From: Hymenobacter sp. HSC-4F20
GTDB lineage: Bacteria; Bacteroidota; Bacteroidia; Cytophagales; Hymenobacteraceae
Length of the DNA stretch: 64,000 nt
Reading direction: 5' to 3'
NCBI RefSeq assembly: GCF_019599275.1
Contig: NZ_JAHZTD010000003.1
Span: forward strand, 434,001-498,000
The stretch's first letter is position 1, and each line of letters starts with the position of its first letter. Below, piece by piece: positions 60,353-64,000 of this stretch. The translations under genes and the position numbers were made by a program. Below the pieces are notes generated by a model. The model was not told the DNA's origin. It did not search any database and worked only from the letters and a program-made list of their open reading frames with translations.

Positions 60353-60850
60353 CTAGGCGGCGTAGGCAGCTCGGGGGGCAGCATCGTGGCGGCCCGCCCG
60401 AATCAGGCCCCAGCCAGCCAGCAACAGCAGCACTCCAAAAGCCAGGAAAGCCATATCCCAGGGCATTTTCGCGTCGGTGTATTCGTACACGTGATGCAGC
60501 CCCAGAAGCGTGTGGTCGATAATTCCTTCGACTACGTTAAATAAGCCCCAGCCCAGCAGCAAGCTACCCACGAGCGTGCGCCCCGACCACGGCACGTCGG
60601 CCCGGCGGCTGGCGGCCCACAGCACCCGCAGCCCAATAACGGTAAGCACCCACACCCCGGCATGAAAGATTCCGTCCCAGTACATATTCACCTTGGCAGC
60701 CACCAGGTTATCGGGGGGTAGCTGGTTGGAAAGCATGTTGTGCCACTGCAAAATCTGGTGCAGCACAATGCCATCCACGAAACCACCCAGCCCGGCGCCC
60801 AGCAGCAGGCCGGCAGCAATCAGCGGGGTACGGTGCAGGGGCTCAGTCAT
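60353..60850 (-). CDS. DUF2243 integral membrane protein
   Basis: 165 residues, four transmembrane helices. DUF2243 pattern: GLGGFVDGIVLHQILQWHNMLS, NMYWDGIFHAGVWVLTVIGL and GWGLFNVVEGIIDHTLLGLHHVYE, with histidines inside helices (HQxLQWH, HHV) that could bind heme or metal. Such proteins are often near cytochrome oxidase assembly genes. Here it overlaps by 8 bp the small thiol-containing gene upstream, indicating one transcription unit, probably with the DUF72 gene. Confidence 0.9.
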   Translation of the reverse strand: MTEPLHRTPLIAAGLLLGAGLGGFVDGIVLHQILQWHNMLSNQLPPDNLVAAKVNMYWDGIFHAGVWVLTVIGLRVLWAASRRADVPWSGRTLVGSLLLGWGLFNVVEGIIDHTLLGLHHVYEYTDAKMPWDMAFLAFGVLLLLAGWGLIRAGRHDAAPRAAYAA

Positions 60851-61076
60851 GGGCAGGAGGTAAGGAGGAACGCGAGGTGAGAGCAGAAGCGAAATACACC
60901 CCTACCCCAATGAGCAGCAGCAGGACCACCGGGAGCAGCAGGAGCAGCAGGTTGGCCGTATACTCAGTATTGTGGATGCCGGCCTGCACCCGCGGCCGGC
61001 ACACTCGGCAGGCCTGAGCCCCCGGGCCGGTCAGCAGCAAGCAACAGGTCAGCCAGACAGCAACCACTGGTTTCAT
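60843..61076 (-). CDS. Small secreted/membrane protein with CxxC
   Basis: 77 residues from ATG 61076; frame opens earlier at 61106. Signal-like start MKPVVAVWLTCCLLLTGPGAQAC, then CRVCRPRVQAGIHNTEYTANLL, with a CxxC that may bind metal or a cofactor, then one transmembrane helix (LLLLLLPVVLLLLIGVGVYFA). It overlaps the DUF2243 gene by 8 bp. Possibly a metal-handling partner of DUF2243; no named family recognised. Confidence 0.7.
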   Translation of the reverse strand: MKPVVAVWLTCCLLLTGPGAQACRVCRPRVQAGIHNTEYTANLLLLLLPVVLLLLIGVGVYFASALTSRSSLPPAHD

Positions 61077-61388
61077 CTTCGAAGGGAGGCAGGAGATACA
61101 AAGCAAGTACGTACCAGCTGGGCCGAAATGTTATGTCGAGCTTACCCCTGGCTGCGCCGCCACGCTCGCACGCCACCCCGGTGCAGACGGGCCGGCGCAC
61201 CAACTCAACCTTAACCTCCCCCCCTGACGGCTAGCTGTTGAGCTACCCCAGTTTTTCGGATGGTAACGCAACTGAGGCGGCCCGGCAGCGTACCACTACC
61301 AGGCCCGACGCGGTACGTATGCCGCAGGACCGGGTCTTTTTTTCGGCCGCTCGTTGGCCGTTTTTCCACCACCCTAACCCCCACGAGC

Positions 61389-61685
61389 ATGTCTAATCAA
61401 TCTGGCAAACGCAGCCAAAACGACCCCAATGCCGGGCCGAATAAAAACGAAAAAATCAGCAACCAGTCTTCGGAAGAAGCCCAGCACCTGGGCTCCACCG
61501 ACCAGGACCGCTCGGTACGCAGCGGCCTGCCGGGCCAGGCCAGCCAGCCGCACGTAGCCGCGGGCAACCGCCCCGAATCCTTCGAAAACAAGCTAGCCGG
61601 CGACCTGGAAAGCGGTACGGGCCTGACTGCTCCCTCCGATAAAGGTGGCAACCGCTCCAACTCCTCCCAAAGCAACCAAGAGTAG
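61389..61685 (+). CDS. Hydrophilic disordered small protein
   Basis: 98 residues from ATG 61389. Very rich in Ser, Asn, Gln, Gly, Asp and Glu with almost no hydrophobic residues (MSNQSGKRSQNDPNAGPNKN at the start), so it is predicted to be disordered. Such proteins are common in Hymenobacter-like genomes near stress genes and may act like hydrophilins, but this is inference. No family name. Confidence 0.7.
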   Translation: MSNQSGKRSQNDPNAGPNKNEKISNQSSEEAQHLGSTDQDRSVRSGLPGQASQPHVAAGNRPESFENKLAGDLESGTGLTAPSDKGGNRSNSSQSNQE

Positions 61686-61705
61686 TTGCTTTCTGACAAG
61701 TCACC

Positions 61706-61747
61706 AAGGCGGCCTTCCTCTGCACGTATGCGGAGGAAGGCCGCTTT
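61706..61747. terminator. Bidirectional terminator
   Basis: 19-nt arms (61706-61724 and 61729-61747) with two mismatches and a 4-nt loop, between the small disordered protein gene and the convergent DUF72 gene. Confidence 0.75.
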
Positions 61748-61770
61748 GTGTTGCAGAACAGGGGTAGCGC

Positions 61771-62526
61771 TTAAGCTGGTGGGGGTGCTGCATCACTACC
61801 GGGTAGCAGCTGCTGCAGTTGCTGGGCATTCAGGGCTCCTACCCCACCAATGCCGTTGTTGAAGTACAGATAGGCCTCCTTCACCTCGGGCGTGCTCCGT
61901 ATTTCAGTAGCTATCCGCGCCAGAAACTCCTCGGAGTACGACGACTTGTACAGCTCCGGCACGCCGTGGAAGCGGTAGTACACGGCGGGCGTGTTGATGA
62001 TGACCTCGTCGGGGAGGGGCTGCGGGTGGCTTTGGCCCACGAAGCTGACCCCGTGCCGGGCCAAGCGCCGGAACACTTCCCCATCCCACCAGCTCGGGTG
62101 CCGAAACTCCAGCACATTAAGGAATGCCGGGTCGAGGTGGTCCAGAATTCGGGTGAGGTAGTCTTCGGAGTAAGCAGATTTCGGGGGTAGCTGAAACAGT
62201 ACGGGGCCCAGCTTCTCGCGCAAGCCTTCCTGCACTGTCCCGTAAAAATCGGCGAGGATGGGACCTGCTTCCGGCCCGAACTTCTTGTAGTGCGTAACCT
62301 GGCGCGGCGCTTTCACGGCAAACCGAAAATCAGCGGGACTTTGCTCGTACCACTGCTCAAAGGCCGTTAGCTCGGGCATACGGTAAAAGGTTACGTTCAG
62401 CTCCAGGGTGTTAAACTGGGTGCAGTAGTAGGCAAACCACTTGCGCGGGGGTAGGTCGGCGGGGTAGAACACGCCCTTCCAGTCGCGGTAGGAAAAGCCG
62501 GAGCAGCCGATGTAAAGGGTGGGCAT
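61771..62526 (-). CDS. DUF72 family protein (second copy)
   Basis: 251 residues, clear paralogue of 59591-60349 with the same landmarks: YIGCSGFSYRDWKGVFYPADLP, TLELNVTFYRMPEL, FAVKAPRQVTHYKKF, GPVLFQLPP, VLEFRHPSWW and YYRFHGVPELYKSSYSEEF. Ends in a Pro/Ala tail. The two copies lie within 3 kb, so an old local duplication is likely. Divergent from the S9 peptidase gene at 62755. Confidence 0.92.
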   Translation of the reverse strand: MPTLYIGCSGFSYRDWKGVFYPADLPPRKWFAYYCTQFNTLELNVTFYRMPELTAFEQWYEQSPADFRFAVKAPRQVTHYKKFGPEAGPILADFYGTVQEGLREKLGPVLFQLPPKSAYSEDYLTRILDHLDPAFLNVLEFRHPSWWDGEVFRRLARHGVSFVGQSHPQPLPDEVIINTPAVYYRFHGVPELYKSSYSEEFLARIATEIRSTPEVKEAYLYFNNGIGGVGALNAQQLQQLLPGSDAAPPPA

Positions 62527-62754
62527 AAGAGGGGGAAGACAAGCCGGTTGACGGGCGCTTGAGTCTGGGCAGTACGCAACTCCGCCCGAATTCGGCCACT
62601 ACCGCCCAGCTTTACAGCCACAGCCAGGACGTGTTTTCCGCTGCCCCTACCTGATAAGCAAGCAGGTACCCGCAGGTTGATGCAGCTTTCTTATCTTGCC
62701 CATGACAGTTTGTCGACCTTCGAAGTCTATTCTCCTGCATATTTCCCCTTTCCT

Positions 62755-64000
62755 ATGAGAAACATAGTCCCGACGCTGGCGGCGCTACTGGCCGGTACGG
62801 CGGCCCTGGCCCAGGCCCCCATCAAAACCCTACCCTACCCCCAGACCCGGAAGGTAGACACCGTTACCACCTACTTCGGGACCAAAGTGGCCGACCCGTA
62901 CCGCTGGCTGGAAAACGACCAGGCCGCCGACACCAAAGGCTGGGTGCAGGAAGAAAACAAGGTGACGCAGGCCTATCTGAGCCAGATTCCGTACCGCGAC
63001 GCCATTCGGAAGCGCCTGGAAACGCTGTGGAACTACGAGAAATACGGCGCCCCCTTCAAGGAAGGCAAGTACACCTACTTCTCGAAGAACACGGGCCTGC
63101 AAAGCCAGTCGGTGCTGTACCGGCAGGTAGGCACCGGCACCCCGGAAGTGTTCCTCGACCCGAACCAGTTTTCCAAGGATGGCACTACCTCCCTGGCGGG
63201 CATCAACTTTACCAAGGACGGCTCCCTGGCCGCCTACCAGATTTCCGAAGGTGGCTCCGACTGGCGCAAAGTGATTGTGCTGAAAACCGCCGATAAGAGC
63301 CTCGTGGGCGATACGCTCAAGGATGTGAAGTTCTCGGGCCTGGCCTGGAAGGGCAACGACGGGTTCTACTACAGCTCCTACGACAAGCCCACGGCCGGCA
63401 GCCAACTGGCCGGTAAAACCCAGATTCACAAGCTCTACTACCATAAGCTCGGCACCAAGCAAGGCACCGACAAGCTGATTTTCGGAGGCGAGAAAATGCC
63501 GCGCCGCTACATCGGGGCTTCCCTGACCGAGGACGAGCGGTTCCTGGTGATTAGCGCCGCCAACACCACCACCGGCAACGAGCTGTATATCCAGGACCTG
63601 AGCAAGCCCGGCAGCGCCATTGTGCAGGTCATTGACCACGAGAAAAACGAGGTGAACGTGGTAGATAACGTAGGCAGCAAGCTCTACATCGTTACTAACC
63701 TCAGTGCGCCCAACAACCGCGTGGTTACCGTGGATGCGGCCAACCCTACCCCCGCCAACTGGAAAAACCTGATTCCGGAAACGCAGAACGTGCTGCACGT
63801 AAGCACCAGCGGCGGCAAGCTGTTCGCCAACTACCTCAAGGACGCTACCTCCCTCATTGAGCAGTACGACATGAACGGCAAGAAGGAGCGCGCCATTACG
63901 CTGCCTTCGGTGGGCACGGCCGGCGGCTTCTACGGCAAGAAAGAGGAAAAGGAAACCTACTACACCTTTACTTCTTACATCTACCCGCCCACTATCTTCA
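62755..64000 (+). CDS. Prolyl oligopeptidase (S9A), N-terminal part
   Basis: Begins ATG 62755 and runs, without a stop, past the right edge (415 residues visible). Signal peptide MRNIVPTLAALLAGTAALAQ. The S9A N-terminal signature is present (VADPYRWLENDQAADTKGWVQEENKVTQAYL), followed by propeller repeats (YTYFSKNTGLQSQSVLYRQ, AAYQISEGGSDWRKVIV). The catalytic domain is outside the window. A second S9A member beside the one at 15932-18106, with a different propeller sequence. Confidence 0.92.
   Translation, partial: MRNIVPTLAALLAGTAALAQAPIKTLPYPQTRKVDTVTTYFGTKVADPYRWLENDQAADTKGWVQEENKVTQAYLSQIPYRDAIRKRLETLWNYEKYGAPFKEGKYTYFSKNTGLQSQSVLYRQVGTGTPEVFLDPNQFSKDGTTSLAGINFTKDGSLAAYQISEGGSDWRKVIVLKTADKSLVGDTLKDVKFSGLAWKGNDGFYYSSYDKPTAGSQLAGKTQIHKLYYHKLGTKQGTDKLIFGGEKMPRRYIGASLTEDERFLVISAANTTTGNELYIQDLSKPGSAIVQVIDHEKNEVNVVDNVGSKLYIVTNLSAPNNRVVTVDAANPTPANWKNLIPETQNVLHVSTSGGKLFANYLKDATSLIEQYDMNGKKERAITLPSVGTAGGFYGKKEEKETYYTFTSYIYPPTIF

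Overview
The window is chromosomal DNA from a GC-rich member of the Bacteroidota, most like Hymenobacter or a close relative (family Hymenobacteraceae). The evidence is a SusC/SusD pair, type IX secretion C-terminal domains, lipoproteins with Bacteroidota-style lipoboxes, TAnnTTTG-type -7 boxes, almost no Shine-Dalgarno sites, and a tmRNA whose tag reads GEYSYAMAA. The species assignment is inference; no 16S or other species marker is present.

Region 1 (1-14978) is a carbohydrate-utilisation locus. After the 3' end of galT come two divergent gene sets that share a 440-bp control region (8227-8667). The leftward set is GH43 with two ricin trefoils and a T9SS tail, GH127/146, GH43, a GH-A clan (GH5-like) hydrolase and GH43. 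The rightward set is GH172 (DUF2961), a DUF4965-type glutaminase-like protein, a GH43 with a twin-arginine signal, and a LacI-family regulator. The control region carries two GCAAACGTTTGC palindromes, the expected shape of a LacI operator, one in front of each gene set. GH43, GH127 and GH172 all include enzymes for arabinofuranosidic links, so the likely substrate is an arabinan, arabinogalactan or D-arabinan type glycan. No SusC/SusD pair sits inside the locus.

Region 2 (15000-26200) is largely housekeeping: tmRNA (ssrA), an S9A prolyl oligopeptidase, a LuxR-type regulator, dnaX, an M16 peptidase and icd. dnaX contains a run of ten A with stop codons in both alternative frames immediately after it, a strong candidate for producing tau and gamma from one gene.

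Region 3 (26200-40100) is mixed: an AT-rich orphan gene, msrB, a small VNPxGTH-repeat protein, a beta-lactamase-like hydrolase with TPR, an astacin protease, SDR, DinB, aminotransferase, zinc alcohol dehydrogenase, a DMT exporter with an in-frame amber codon near its end, a DUF1990 pair and endonuclease V.

Region 4 (40400-55700) holds an orphan SusC/SusD pair, GluQ-RS, an HxlR regulator divergent from a pirin-nitroreductase-pirin operon, an S9D peptidase, a glycine-zipper protein, an ArsM-type arsenite methyltransferase, a 2-hydroxyacid dehydrogenase and a T9SS-exported esterase.

Region 5 (55884-64000) holds an LVIVD-repeat lipoprotein operon with an outer-membrane-type protein, a 46-residue membrane protein, an HPP protein, two DUF72 paralogues around a DUF2243/small membrane protein pair, a disordered small protein, and the start of another S9 peptidase that runs off the window.

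Intergenic DNA is unusually rich in long perfect inverted repeats. Some are ordinary terminators. Others fall into at least two dispersed repeat families.
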